64,000 bases of DNA from Halolactibacillus sp051746745 (GCA_051746745.1 JBNJFJ010000002.1:5441-69440); one strand, 5' to 3'; positions 52,741 through 62,209 are shown, counted from the stretch's first letter. A program made the numbers and translations. The notes: generated by a model not told the origin, from the letters alone.

Positions 52741-53517
52741 TTAGTCTGTTTTATTGGTTTTTTCTTTAGTATTTTGTTTAGTTTCTTCTTCAGCTTTTAC
52801 TTCTTGAAGTAACGTCTCCTCAAGCTTCGATAATGGGTACGTAGCAAATAAGTCTGGCCTACGGACATACGTGCGTCTCAGTGACTCTTTTTTACGCCAT
52901 GACTCAATCTTTCCGTGATGTCCTGAACGAAGAACCTCTGGTACCTCATAGCCGTTAAATTCGGCCGGACGGGTGTAGTGAGGGTGTTCGAGTAATCCGG
53001 TTGAAAAAGAATCTTCTTTCGCCGAGGCCTCGTTTCCAAGTCCGTCAGGTAATAGTCTCACGACACTATCAATCACGACCATTGCACCAAGCTCACCACC
53101 GGTTAAAACGAAATCACCAATGGAAATTTCATCTGTCACAAGGTGCTGTCTAATTCTTTCATCATACCCCTCATAATGGCCACAAATAAAAATCAAATGA
53201 TCTTCTTCGGCTAATTCTTCTGCCTTTTGTTGTGTGTAGCGTTCACCTTGTGGACACATAAGAATCACACGCGGAGGTTTGGCTTCACTTTTTTCAATAG
53301 CTTCAACGGCACGAAAGATAGGCTGCGGCATTAGCACCATGCCTGCACCACCACCATAAGGATAATCATCCACTTTATTGTGCTTGTTGTCAGCATAGTC
53401 TCTAAAGTCAATGGCGTTGTAGCGGAACACACCATTGTCTTGCGCTTTTTTCATAATCGATGATTGTAAGACACCATCGAACATATCCGGAAATAGCGTT
53501 AAAATATCAATCTTCAT
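52741..53517 (-). CDS. trmD: tRNA (guanine-N1)-methyltransferase
   Basis: Methylates G37 of tRNAs to keep the reading frame. 258 residues of the SPOUT class with the trefoil-knot region (ICGHYEGYDERI; DFVLTGGELGAMVVIDSVVR). The conserved loop usually reads PGVLGN; here it is PDGLGN. The C-terminal HPHYTRPAEFNGYEVPEVLR is intact. The start overlaps the rimM end by 11 bases. The C-terminus is a Lys/Glu/Thr-rich tail. Confidence 0.96.
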   Translation of the reverse strand: MKIDILTLFPDMFDGVLQSSIMKKAQDNGVFRYNAIDFRDYADNKHNKVDDYPYGGGAGMVLMPQPIFRAVEAIEKSEAKPPRVILMCPQGERYTQQKAEELAEEDHLIFICGHYEGYDERIRQHLVTDEISIGDFVLTGGELGAMVVIDSVVRLLPDGLGNEASAKEDSFSTGLLEHPHYTRPAEFNGYEVPEVLRSGHHGKIESWRKKESLRRTYVRRPDLFATYPLSKLEETLLQEVKAEEETKQNTKEKTNKTD

Positions 53518-54031
53518 CCGGCAACAAACCTTCCATCGGTTCAATCGTGACCTGTTTATGATCGATGTCAACGTCTGTTACAACGTCTTCAATATACGGA
53601 ATTAAAAGATCTTTCTTGCCTGTTTGTTTAACAACCCAAACATCGTTCGCACCGGGGGATAAAATTTCTTTAATCTCACCGAGAACTCGTCCATATGTCG
53701 TTTTCACTTCACAACCTAAAATTTCATGGTAATAATAAGCATCGTCTTCAAGGGGCGTTTGATAGGCTTCTGTTATTTTAAGCATGCCTTCTTTAAATGG
53801 TTCAACATCATTAATATTACTGTATTCTTCAAATAAGACCATATCAAAGCCTTTATGTTGACGATGCGTTTTGATTGTAACGATTTCCGGCTCGTTGCTC
53901 CCTTTTTTAAACAAGAATAAGCGCTGGCCAGGCGTAAAGCGATCATCAAAGTCGGTAATTCTTACGACTTTCACTTCCCCTTTAATCCCGTGCGTATTCA
54001 CAATTTTACCAACATTAAAATATGTTGTCAT
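53507..54031 (-). CDS. rimM: 16S rRNA processing protein RimM
   Basis: Helps 30S head assembly by binding S19. 174 residues: an N-terminal RimM domain (VGKIVNTHGIKGEVKVV) and a C-terminal PRC-barrel (ILSPGANDVWVV, then LIPYIEDVVTDVD). GAGGTG precedes the ATG. Overlaps trmD. Confidence 0.96.
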   Translation of the reverse strand: MTTYFNVGKIVNTHGIKGEVKVVRITDFDDRFTPGQRLFLFKKGSNEPEIVTIKTHRQHKGFDMVLFEEYSNINDVEPFKEGMLKITEAYQTPLEDDAYYYHEILGCEVKTTYGRVLGEIKEILSPGANDVWVVKQTGKKDLLIPYIEDVVTDVDIDHKQVTIEPMEGLLPDED

Positions 54032-54179
54032 GACTTCACCTCGTAAATTTATTTTTTCATCTCAAGGACAACAAAATGAATCGTCATTCAGATAAAAAAA
54101 CAAATCTTTTCTCTACTGTCTTTTCTTTACTTCCTTCATCACTTCATCACTTTTATATATAAAGCCACATGATGCAGAA

Positions 54180-54208
54180 AACAGGGAAAGGTTGCCCTTT
54201 TCCCTGTT
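54180..54208 (-). terminator. Intrinsic terminator after khpA
   Basis: AACAGGGAAA pairs with TTTCCCTGTT, with a short internal GG/CC step and loop, starting immediately after the khpA stop; TTTTC follows on the minus strand. It separates rpsP-khpA from rimM. The 148 bases between it and rimM hold no gene; Bacillus has ylqD here. Confidence 0.75.
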
Positions 54209-54436
54209 CTACATGATGTCTAGATAAATACGTTTTTTAGTATCCGTTCCAGCTGCATAAACAATCGTACGAATTGATTTAGCAATACGACCATTCTTCC
54301 CGATCACCTTACCAACATCCGTTTCATTGACCGTGAGATGAAACACAAGCTTGTTGTGCTCTTCTTTTGTGTCAACGCGAATATCTTCTGGATGATCGAC
54401 AAGTGGTGTTACGATTGATGTTATCAAGGCTTCCAT
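54209..54436 (-). CDS. khpA: KH-domain RNA-binding protein KhpA (YlqC)
   Basis: Small RNA chaperone, partner of KhpB/Jag in Firmicutes. 75 residues, one KH domain with GKVIGKNGRIAKSIRTI (the GxxG loop is GKNG). Lies 14 bases after rpsP as in Bacillus; only a weak ribosome-binding site is seen, so coupling to rpsP is likely. Confidence 0.95.
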   Translation of the reverse strand: MEALITSIVTPLVDHPEDIRVDTKEEHNKLVFHLTVNETDVGKVIGKNGRIAKSIRTIVYAAGTDTKKRIYLDIM

Positions 54437-54450
54437 GTGATCACACTACC

Positions 54451-54723
54451 TTATTTTTGGTTTTTTGAGTCGTGGAATTTTTTCATGATGCCTTCTTTAG
54501 AGAATAAATTGCGAACAGTGTCTGATGGTTTTGCACCATTAGCCATCCAGTTCATTGCTTTTTCTTCATCTAATTTCACTTCAACCGGGTTTGCTACCGG
54601 ATTGTATGTGCCGATTTGTTCGATGATACGTCCATCACGTGGCGCACGCGCATCTGCAACTACTACACGATAAAATGGATTACGCTTTGAACCCATACGC
54701 TTTAAACGAATTTTTACTGCCAT
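54451..54723 (-). CDS. rpsP: 30S ribosomal protein S16
   Basis: 90 residues starting MAVKIRLKRMGSKRNPFYRV, the S16 signature. Strong GGAGGTG ribosome-binding site. It has its own promoter after ffh. Confidence 0.98.
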   Translation of the reverse strand: MAVKIRLKRMGSKRNPFYRVVVADARAPRDGRIIEQIGTYNPVANPVEVKLDEEKAMNWMANGAKPSDTVRNLFSKEGIMKKFHDSKNQK

Positions 54724-54763
54724 GTTTTTGCACCTCCATTAAAAATGTTTTTCACAAGTTTAG

Positions 54764-54792
54764 ATTCTATCAGATTGTTTGACGTCTGTAAA
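54764..54792 (-). promoter_or_regulatory. Sigma-A promoter of rpsP-khpA (extended -10)
   Basis: TTTACA, 17-base spacer, TAGAAT with TG one base upstream (TGATAGAAT), both boxes five of six. It lies in the 80-base ffh-rpsP gap; leader about 35 bases. Confidence 0.75.
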
Positions 54793-54803
54793 GTGTTTTT
54801 ACA

Positions 54804-56156
54804 TTACATAAACGGAAAATTAGGTCCTTTTTTCTTTTTACCCTTTTTACCGCCTTGCATACCAGACATTTGTTTCATCATTTTTTTCATCTCATCAAAT
54901 TGTTTTAACAGACGATTAACTTCAGAAATTGGGCGTCCAGACCCCTTCGCAATCCGTTTCTTTCGACTAGCATTCATAAGACCTGGGTCTTGTCGTTCTT
55001 TCTTGGTCATAGACTGAATAATCGCTTCAACATGCACCAATTGTTTGTCATCAATTTGAACATTTTTTAACCCTTTCATCTTGTTTGCTCCAGGCAACAT
55101 ACCTAAGATCTCATCAAGTGGCCCCATGCTTTTTACTTGATCCATTTGATCAAGAAAATCATCGAACGTGAAACTCGCCGAACGCATTTTTTGTTCCAAC
55201 TCTTTTGCTTTCTTTTCATCAATGTTGTCTTGCGCTTTTTCAATCAGGGATAACACATCACCCATACCTAAAATACGTGAGGCCATCCGCTCAGGGTGAA
55301 AGGCTTCTAGTTCATCAAGCTTCTCGCCCATACCTGCGAATTTAATCGGCTTATTGGTCACAGCGCGAATCGATAACGCTGCCCCACCACGCGTATCACC
55401 GTCGAGTTTCGTCAAGACAACACCTGTAATATCAAGGGTTTGATCAAATGTTTCAGCCACATTTACCGCATCTTGACCTGTCATCGCATCGACGACTAAG
55501 AAGATCTCATCCGGATTAATATTCGCTTTAATTTGAGTCAGTTCATCCATTAAGTTATCATCAACATGTAATCGACCTGCTGTATCGACAATCACATAAT
55601 CTAAATGCTCTTGTTTCGCATGTTCAATCGCTTCATTGGCAATATCAACTGGATTCTTTTCTGTGCCTTGGCTAAAGACCGAGATCCCAAGCTGCTTACC
55701 GACCGTTTCTAATTGATCGACCGCCGCTGGACGGTACACGTCACAAGCGACGAGTAATGGCTTACGGTTATGTTTTTTACGCAACAAATTCGCCAGTTTA
55801 CCAGAGGTGGTTGTTTTACCCGCCCCCTGTAAACCGACCATCATAATCACTGTTGGCGGGCGTTCACTGACCGCAATTTTACTCTGTTCCCCGCCCATTA
55901 GCGCGGTTAATTCTTCTTTAACAATTTTAATGACTTGTTGGCCAGGCGTTAAACTTTCCATTACCTCCACACCAACAGCCCGTTCTTTAATTTTCTTCAC
56001 AAAATCTTTAACAACTTTAAAGTTAACATCCGCTTCCAAGAGTGCTAAACGGACCTCACGGGCCATTTCTTTGACATCTTGTTCGGACACTTTCCCTTTA
56101 CCGGTCATTTTTTTAATCGTACTTTGCAGACGATCTGCTAAGCCTTCAAATGCCAT
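54804..56156 (-). CDS. ffh: Signal recognition particle protein Ffh
   Basis: GTPase that binds signal sequences with 4.5S/SRP RNA. 450 residues: N domain, G domain (Walker A GLQGAGKTT about 108-116, DTAGR, TKLDGD) and a Met-rich M domain (MKKMMKQMSGMQGGKKGKKK) near the C-terminus. The RNA partner is not in this window. Follows ylxM by 13 bases. Confidence 0.98.
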   Translation of the reverse strand: MAFEGLADRLQSTIKKMTGKGKVSEQDVKEMAREVRLALLEADVNFKVVKDFVKKIKERAVGVEVMESLTPGQQVIKIVKEELTALMGGEQSKIAVSERPPTVIMMVGLQGAGKTTTSGKLANLLRKKHNRKPLLVACDVYRPAAVDQLETVGKQLGISVFSQGTEKNPVDIANEAIEHAKQEHLDYVIVDTAGRLHVDDNLMDELTQIKANINPDEIFLVVDAMTGQDAVNVAETFDQTLDITGVVLTKLDGDTRGGAALSIRAVTNKPIKFAGMGEKLDELEAFHPERMASRILGMGDVLSLIEKAQDNIDEKKAKELEQKMRSASFTFDDFLDQMDQVKSMGPLDEILGMLPGANKMKGLKNVQIDDKQLVHVEAIIQSMTKKERQDPGLMNASRKKRIAKGSGRPISEVNRLLKQFDEMKKMMKQMSGMQGGKKGKKKKGPNFPFM

Positions 56157-56169
56157 AGAGAAATCCCTC

Positions 56170-56490
56170 CTAATCCAATTCTTTTAGCGCGTTAATATCT
56201 CTCAATAACGCCTCATCTGTCACTTTTTCTTCAAGTGTTCGAATAAGTGCTTGCCGTTTCAGAAACCTTTCGTATAATTTCAAGCGTTCTTCATACGATT
56301 CAAGCATCTTTTCTGTTCGCTTAATATTATCATAGACAGCCTGCCTTGACACATCAAAGGTATCAGAAATTTCTCCTAAGGAGTAATCTTCTAAATAATA
56401 CAGTTCCATATAGCTCCGCTGTTTCGGCGTTAAGAGTGCTTGATAAAAATCTAATAAGAAATTTACTCGCGTTGTCTTCTCTAACATCAT
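56170..56490 (-). CDS. ylxM: SRP-associated helix-turn-helix protein YlxM
   Basis: Small sigma-like HTH protein of the UPF0122 family, upstream of ffh in nearly all Bacilli; it modulates SRP function. 106 residues with the RSYMELYYLEDYSLGEISD HTH region and SRQAVYDNIKRTEK recognition helix. The ATG at 56490 has AAGGAG eight bases before it. Confidence 0.93.
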   Translation of the reverse strand: MMLEKTTRVNFLLDFYQALLTPKQRSYMELYYLEDYSLGEISDTFDVSRQAVYDNIKRTEKMLESYEERLKLYERFLKRQALIRTLEEKVTDEALLRDINALKELD

Positions 56491-56531
56491 CTCGATCACT
56501 CCTTGTTAAGTAAAAAAACTTTACATTAAGC

Positions 56532-56560
56532 ATACTAGACGATTACACGTTGTCCGTCAA
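56532..56560 (-). promoter_or_regulatory. Sigma-A promoter of ylxM-ffh
   Basis: TTGACG, 17-base spacer, TAGTAT on the minus strand, about 40 bases before ylxM, starting within a few bases of the ftsY stop. So ylxM-ffh can be made independently of smc-ftsY. Confidence 0.6.
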
Positions 56561-56563
56561 GCG

Positions 56564-57556
56564 TTACTCCTCTGTTAACATATCACTAAACAGACCGTAA
56601 ACAAACGCTTGGGGATCAAACGGTTCGAGATCAGTCATCTTCTCACCTAAACCAACATACTTCACCGGAATATTTAATTCTTTTCTAATCGCAAGCACAA
56701 TACCACCTTTGGCGGTACCATCTAATTTTGTTAAGATAATCCCGGTCACATCTGTTGCTTGTTGGAATTGCTTCGCTTGAATCAGCGCATTCTGTCCCGT
56801 CGTCGCATCTAAGACAAGGAGGACATCGTGCGGGGCACCCGGAATTTCTCTCTCGATAACGCGCTTGACTTTACTAAGCTCATTCATTAAGTTCACTTTA
56901 TTTTGTAAGCGTCCAGCCGTATCACAAAGCAGCACGTCAGCCCCGCGTGATTTTGCTGCTTGGATGCCGTCATACATCACGGCTGCTGGGTCACTGCCTT
57001 CACTTTGTTTAATCACCTCAACACCTACACGCTCTCCCCAGACCGATAGTTGTTGAATCGCGCCAGCTCTAAACGTATCACCTGCGACAAGTAAGACTTT
57101 TTTTCCTTCTTGAGACAGTTGATACGCTAATTTACCTATCGACGTCGTTTTCCCTACGCCATTAACCCCAACAAACAGAATCACACTGAGGTCATTTTCT
57201 TGCAGATTAAGTGGTGACGCCACTTCAAAATCGTCACCCGCATAGATCTCAACTAATTTTTCTGAAATCACATCTCTTAACTCACGTGCATCTTTAATAT
57301 TTTGACGTTTGGCTTCCATTTCTAAATCTTCGACAAGCGTCATCACTGTATTGACACCGACATCCGCTGAAATCAAAATTTCTTCTAAGTCTTCGAAAAA
57401 TTCTTCATCAACTTTACGGTACCTAGCGACAAGGTCATTGAGTTTAGACGAGAACGATTGTCTCGTTTTTGACAGACCTTCTTTATACTTGTCTGATACT
57501 TCTTCTGTTTCTTTTGTTTGAGTAAACTTATCTTTTAATTTATTTAAAAAGCTCAT
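56564..57556 (-). CDS. ftsY: SRP receptor FtsY
   Basis: Membrane-associated GTPase that receives Ffh-ribosome complexes. 330 residues: a short acidic/charged A region, N domain, and G domain (GVNGVGKTTSIGKL, DTFRAGAIQQL, DTAGRLQNK, TKLDGTAKGG). Next to smc as in Bacillus, 15 bases after it. Confidence 0.98.
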   Translation of the reverse strand: MSFLNKLKDKFTQTKETEEVSDKYKEGLSKTRQSFSSKLNDLVARYRKVDEEFFEDLEEILISADVGVNTVMTLVEDLEMEAKRQNIKDARELRDVISEKLVEIYAGDDFEVASPLNLQENDLSVILFVGVNGVGKTTSIGKLAYQLSQEGKKVLLVAGDTFRAGAIQQLSVWGERVGVEVIKQSEGSDPAAVMYDGIQAAKSRGADVLLCDTAGRLQNKVNLMNELSKVKRVIEREIPGAPHDVLLVLDATTGQNALIQAKQFQQATDVTGIILTKLDGTAKGGIVLAIRKELNIPVKYVGLGEKMTDLEPFDPQAFVYGLFSDMLTEE

Positions 57557-57571
57557 TTTTCTCCTTCTTTC

Positions 57572-60500
57572 TTATGCTTCATTTAAAATTGCGGCAGTTT
57601 CTTCTAATTTCACTGAGACAAAGCGAGAAACACCTGACTCTTGCATTGTTACCCCGTATAAGACGTCTGCGCCTTCCATTGTGCCTTTTCTGTGGGTAAT
57701 GACAATGAACTGTGTCTCTTGACTATAATCCTTCAGGTAACGGCTAAAACGCTCGACATTAGCTTCATCAAGTGCTGCTTCTACTTCATCAAGTACACAA
57801 AACGGTACCGGCCTCACACGTAAAATACTAAAGAGCAGCGCAATCGCCGTTAAGGCGCGTTCACCACCTGAGAGTAACGCTAATTGTTGCGCTTTTTTAC
57901 CGGGCGGTTGAGCTTTAATTTCAACCCCTGTTTCGAGTAAATCGTCCGGATTAGTCAGTTTAAGTTCCGCATGTCCACCACCAAATAATTGATGGAAGAC
58001 TTCGCTAAAGGCCACTTTAATTTGGCTAAACGTTTCTTCAAAGCGCTTCTCCATCTCGGTATCCATTTCAAAAATGACATCGTATAACGTTTCTTTTGCT
58101 TCTAGTAAATCTTGTTCTTGGTTTGTTAAAAATTCAAACCGTTCATTAATACGATCATACTCGTCAATCGCACCAAGATTAACAACACCTAATTCATCGA
58201 TGTCACGCTTTAACAATTTAACTTTTGTCTGATCATCGGCGAGAGTGTCTGTTTTTTCTGTTTCTGTTCTGAGCCGTTCAAAACTCATCTCATAAGTTTC
58301 TTGAAGATAATTCAAGCGGTTTTCTAATTCTACATCTAAACGATTAACTTTAACCTCTAAACGGTTTTGTTCTTCCTTTTTGGCTGTGAGCTGATTGCGT
58401 TCCGTTTTCAACTCAGCTTCTTTTGTTTCAAGTGTCGTTTGTAAGTTTAACCGTTGTTCCCTTTTTTGTTGTATCGTTCGTAACAACGTCGCTTTTTCTG
58501 TTTCTAATGACTTCAACGTTTCATCCAGTTGTTCTTTCTGTCGTTCATGTTTCTCTTCATCTTGGTGTATTGTTTCAGCATCCGACAATTGTTGGAACGC
58601 TTCTGTTAATTCCTGTTCTCTCGTCTTTGCGGCTGTTAATTTTTCAAGCTGATATTCAAGCGTCTTCATCTGTTCCGCGTAATCAATATTAAGTTGTTGC
58701 AACTGTTGGTCATATGTTTTCTTATACGTTTCATGATGCTCTTTTTCTTTTTCTAACTGATCGATAGCCGCTTTTAGTGAATCAATCTGCGTTTTTGTTT
58801 CAGCTAGCTTTTGTTCTGACTGTTTTTGTTCATTTTTCAACTGGATTTGATCATCATTAAACGTTTGAAGCAAACGCGCATTGTAGCGATAACTTTCTTC
58901 TAAGTGCTTTAACTCAAGCACTTTTGCTTTACGTTCATCCTCTAATTCAGCAAACTGTGCCTTTTCTGTTATCAGCGTTTCTTCTAAAGCTTGATCGTCT
59001 TCTTTTAACGCTTGATAGGCCTGTTCTTTTGCTTTAATTGAGTCACTATAAGCTTCCGTACGCGTGATGAACGCTTCTAGTTTTTCTGTCACTTGTTTTA
59101 ACTCAGACTCTCGCGAAAATAAAGACGACTGTTGGCGTTTCATTGCGCCACCTGTCATAGAACCGCCTGGGTTAACCAAGTCACCTTCAAGCGTCACTAC
59201 TCGGTACTTCCTGTCAACAGTTTTAGCAATCTGATTCGCATCTTGTAACGTTTTTGCAATCAAGGTTTGTCCAAGGAGATATTGAACGACCGGTTGATAA
59301 GAATCACTCGTATGAATAACGTCACTCGCAACAGCGATAAAACCAGGTTCTGTCGTTAACCGCTCTTGGTACGTCCGCGGCAACACACGTGGTTTGATTG
59401 ACGTGAGTGGATAAAATGTCGCCCGACCTTGATTATGACTCTTTAAGTAACCAATCGCGTCGCGCGCCGCTTTCTCGTCTGTTACAACCACGTGTTGTGA
59501 TTGTGCACTCATCGCTGACTCCATTGCCATTTGGTACTCGCGCGGGACATCAATCAGTTCAATTACAGCCCCGTGTACACCAGATAACGCTTTGGCATCA
59601 CGCGCTTTAAGCACAGCTTTTACGCCTTGATAAAAACCTTGGAAACTTTCTTTTAGTTCTTCTAACATATCCTTTTTTGATTCTAATTGATCAATTTGAC
59701 GTTCGGCATGGCGACGCTTATCATACATGGTTTGGAGTTGTTTCGCTTCTTCTTCTTCCTTCGCCTTTAAGTCGCGCAACGCTTCTTTCTTCTGTTCAAT
59801 TGCTTCAGTACGTGTAGTGGTTTCTTTTGTAACACTTTCCACTTCTTCACGAAGCGCCAGACAAGCTGATTTTTTATCGTTGACCTGAGCTTTAAAGTCC
59901 GACTCTTTATGAGACAAATTATGATATTCTTTTTCATACGAGTCGCGCGCATGTTTGAGTCGCGCTTCTTCATTCAAAAGTTCGATATAATCACTTTTCT
60001 TATCAGCTAATTGCCGGTCAAGGTCATCGACAGACACCGCGAGTTTTTCCTTGATCTCAGTCATCTTTTGTTTTAGCTCACGGGTGGTTGCCTGCACTTG
60101 TCTATAGGTTGACTCAAGTGCTTGTCTCGTTTGTGTTTCATCATCAAGTGCCTGTTTCGTTTTGTCTTTATCTGCGACGATTTTTTCAAGCGACGCTTTT
60201 TTATGATGTTCACGTTCTAATAACAGTTTCTGTTCCCCTGACTGTTTTTCTAGCGTTTCTGTCACTTCAAGTAACGTCGCTTGGAGAGCTTGTACTTCCT
60301 TGTCAAGCTCATCAATTTGATGATGAATGTGATCATTCCTCTGTTCTTTCTGATCCAAGTCGAGTTGGTTTTGAATCACTTGGTCTTTAAGTTGTTCAAT
60401 TTGTGCAAGTTGTGCACGCCACTCAGTATGCATGTGATCAATTTCTGTATAAAGGACCCTTTTTTCAATCGTTGTGAGCGCCTCTTTCTTCGCTAAGTAG

Positions 60501-61141
60501 TCTTTTGCGACGGTCGCTTGTTCTAAAAGCGGCTCACGTTGTTGGTCAATTTCATGAAGAATATCTTCAACCCGGTTTAAGTTTTCTTCTGTTTCAACGA
60601 GTTTAAACTCGGCTTTTTTCTTCCGCTGTTTATACTTTAATACCCCGGCCGCTTCTTCAAAGATCACCCGACGCTCTTCTGCCTTTGAACTCAAGATTTC
60701 TTCTACTTTTCCCTGACTAATAATCGAGAAAGCTTCGCGTCCTAAGCCAGAGTCTAAAAATAAATCGACGATATCTTTCAGCCTGCAAGCCTCTTTGTTT
60801 ATGTAAAATTCACTTTCACCTGAGCGATAAACCCGGCGTGTCACACTTATTTCATTGTAATCGAGTGGCAATGCACCTGAACGGTTATCGAGTGTTAAGG
60901 TTACCTCAGCCATATTAAGTGGCTTACGTGTGTCACTGCCTTGAAAAATAATGTCTTCCATTTTCGTTCCACGTAATGATTTTGCTGATTGTTCTCCTAG
61001 CACCCAGCGAATCGCATCGGTTACGTTGCTTTTCCCGCTACCATTCGGCCCAACAACGGCGGTCACGCCTGGGACAAAATCAACATGAATCTTTTCGGCA
61101 AAGGATTTAAATCCCACCGATTCTAATTTTTTTAAATGCAT
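57572..61141 (-). CDS. smc: Chromosome segregation protein SMC
   Basis: Condensin ATPase core that works with ScpA/ScpB. 1189 residues (Bacillus 1186). Walker A GPNGSGKSN (31-39), two long coiled-coil arms, a hinge around the middle (DPRE...GLVNPGGSMTGG-type region, with GVHGAVIELIDVP), and a C-terminal LSGGERALTAIALLF plus CVLDEVEAALDEAN. The ATG at 61141 follows AAAGGTGA; a frame to 61180 is not favoured. In Bacillus rnc lies directly upstream; here a reverse-strand gene intervenes. Confidence 0.97.
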   Translation of the reverse strand: MHLKKLESVGFKSFAEKIHVDFVPGVTAVVGPNGSGKSNVTDAIRWVLGEQSAKSLRGTKMEDIIFQGSDTRKPLNMAEVTLTLDNRSGALPLDYNEISVTRRVYRSGESEFYINKEACRLKDIVDLFLDSGLGREAFSIISQGKVEEILSSKAEERRVIFEEAAGVLKYKQRKKKAEFKLVETEENLNRVEDILHEIDQQREPLLEQATVAKDYLAKKEALTTIEKRVLYTEIDHMHTEWRAQLAQIEQLKDQVIQNQLDLDQKEQRNDHIHHQIDELDKEVQALQATLLEVTETLEKQSGEQKLLLEREHHKKASLEKIVADKDKTKQALDDETQTRQALESTYRQVQATTRELKQKMTEIKEKLAVSVDDLDRQLADKKSDYIELLNEEARLKHARDSYEKEYHNLSHKESDFKAQVNDKKSACLALREEVESVTKETTTRTEAIEQKKEALRDLKAKEEEEAKQLQTMYDKRRHAERQIDQLESKKDMLEELKESFQGFYQGVKAVLKARDAKALSGVHGAVIELIDVPREYQMAMESAMSAQSQHVVVTDEKAARDAIGYLKSHNQGRATFYPLTSIKPRVLPRTYQERLTTEPGFIAVASDVIHTSDSYQPVVQYLLGQTLIAKTLQDANQIAKTVDRKYRVVTLEGDLVNPGGSMTGGAMKRQQSSLFSRESELKQVTEKLEAFITRTEAYSDSIKAKEQAYQALKEDDQALEETLITEKAQFAELEDERKAKVLELKHLEESYRYNARLLQTFNDDQIQLKNEQKQSEQKLAETKTQIDSLKAAIDQLEKEKEHHETYKKTYDQQLQQLNIDYAEQMKTLEYQLEKLTAAKTREQELTEAFQQLSDAETIHQDEEKHERQKEQLDETLKSLETEKATLLRTIQQKREQRLNLQTTLETKEAELKTERNQLTAKKEEQNRLEVKVNRLDVELENRLNYLQETYEMSFERLRTETEKTDTLADDQTKVKLLKRDIDELGVVNLGAIDEYDRINERFEFLTNQEQDLLEAKETLYDVIFEMDTEMEKRFEETFSQIKVAFSEVFHQLFGGGHAELKLTNPDDLLETGVEIKAQPPGKKAQQLALLSGGERALTAIALLFSILRVRPVPFCVLDEVEAALDEANVERFSRYLKDYSQETQFIVITHRKGTMEGADVLYGVTMQESGVSRFVSVKLEETAAILNEA

Positions 61142-61208
61142 AGTGTCGTCACCTTTTCTAATTAAACCAAAGAGTTTCAAAACTCCTTGTTTCTTTTTCG
61201 CCGACTTT

Positions 61209-61217
61209 ATTTTATCA
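61209..61217 (-). promoter_or_regulatory. Possible extended -10 promoter of smc
   Basis: TGATAAAAT on the minus strand, 60-70 bases before the smc ATG. No convincing -35. smc needs its own promoter here because the preceding gene is on the other strand. Confidence 0.3.
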
Positions 61218-61263
61218 TAGATTAAGGAGAGTTAGAAGATGAGATGTAAGGGGGGATAAACAA

Positions 61264-61473
61264 ATGTCAACGAATCAAACACTCGCGTCATTACTCGAAA
61301 CATTACAAGCCAGGTTAAATGTTGTGAATGAGGGATTATTTAATCCAGAGGATTTTGATCCGGAAAAAATCGATGACTTAGCCGCACTCGTTCAATTTAT
61401 CAAGTCCCGCTCGCATTTATCTTTACAAGAAAACGAAGCCGTTATTGCTGAATTAAAAACAATACGCAAATAA
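61264..61473 (+). CDS. yfkK: DUF1128 / UPF0435 (YfkK-like) small protein
   Basis: 69 residues, a small alpha-helical protein. The pattern LNVVNEGLFNPEDFDPEKID and the ending ENEAVIAELKTIRK match the UPF0435/YfkK family of Bacilli, which has no assigned function. AAGGGGGG precedes the ATG. It is the only plus-strand gene, divergent from smc and convergent with rnc, and shares a bidirectional terminator with rnc. The gene is elsewhere in B. subtilis, so it has moved into this site here. Confidence 0.8.
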   Translation: MSTNQTLASLLETLQARLNVVNEGLFNPEDFDPEKIDDLAALVQFIKSRSHLSLQENEAVIAELKTIRK

Positions 61474-61516
61474 AACATCGCTTGAATCTTTGTCATAACA
61501 GGGATTCAAGCGATGT
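61474..61516. terminator. Bidirectional terminator between yfkK and rnc
   Basis: A 14-base perfect stem (ACATCGCTTGAATC and complement) with a 14-base loop. T runs follow on the plus strand (TTTTTTG) and A/T-rich sequence on the other. It lies right after the yfkK stop and nine bases after the rnc stop, serving both convergent genes. Confidence 0.9.
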
Positions 61517-61525
61517 TTTTTGTAA

Positions 61526-62209
61526 TTAGGCTTGGTGCAAATCAAGGGCACGTTTTGCTGCACGTTGCTCTGCTTCTTTTTTTGTTCGGCCATGGCCTTT
61601 ACCTAATACTTCTTGATTAATTTTCACATGCGCGACAAATTCACGGTCATGTGCCGGTCCATGTTCGGCAATAATTTCGTATTCAATTTCAGCATGTTTA
61701 TTTTGTTGGATCAATTCTTGCAATTGACTCTTATAATCCAGCCCATGTAAAAAGGCCCCTTCTTTAACTTTGGGATAGACATGCTGTTTTAAAAACGAAA
61801 CCACAACTTCAAATCCTTGATCGAGATATAATGCCCCAATAAAAGCTTCAAATACATCCGCTAATAGCGCTGGGCGTTTTCTTCCCCCGGTACGTTCTTC
61901 TCCTTTTCCGAGTAAGACAAATTTATCAAAATGCAATTCTTTCGCAAATTTCACGAGGGCGGGCTCACAAACAATCGATGCTCTTAGTTTCGTCAATTCG
62001 CCTTCTGCCTTATTTGGAAACTCACGATAGAGATATTGAGAAATACCAAGTTCTAAAACGGCATCGCCTAAAAACTCTAATCGCTCATTATCTTGATGGA
62101 TGCGATTTTTATGTTCATTCACATACGATGAGTGGGTAAACGCTTGTTCAAGTATTTTCTGGTCATGAAAGAAAATCTTTAACTCTTTTTGTAAATCTTT
62201 AAAATTCAT
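61526..62209 (-). CDS. rnc: Ribonuclease III
   Basis: Double-strand-specific endoribonuclease for rRNA and small RNA maturation. 227 residues, slightly short. Catalytic signature NERLEFLGDAVLEL with Glu42, Glu45 and Asp49, a second acid cluster (LADVFEAFIGALYLD), and a C-terminal dsRNA-binding domain (KEAEQRAAKRALDLH). In Bacillus smc follows it directly. Confidence 0.97.
   Translation of the reverse strand: MNFKDLQKELKIFFHDQKILEQAFTHSSYVNEHKNRIHQDNERLEFLGDAVLELGISQYLYREFPNKAEGELTKLRASIVCEPALVKFAKELHFDKFVLLGKGEERTGGRKRPALLADVFEAFIGALYLDQGFEVVVSFLKQHVYPKVKEGAFLHGLDYKSQLQELIQQNKHAEIEYEIIAEHGPAHDREFVAHVKINQEVLGKGHGRTKKEAEQRAAKRALDLHQA

Noticed and set aside
54032..54179. Possible ylqD remnant between khpA and rimM
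   Set aside because: No frame with ylqD-like sequence on either strand; only short direct repeats (CTTCATCA twice near 54136) and A/T runs. Recorded as absence, not a pseudogene.
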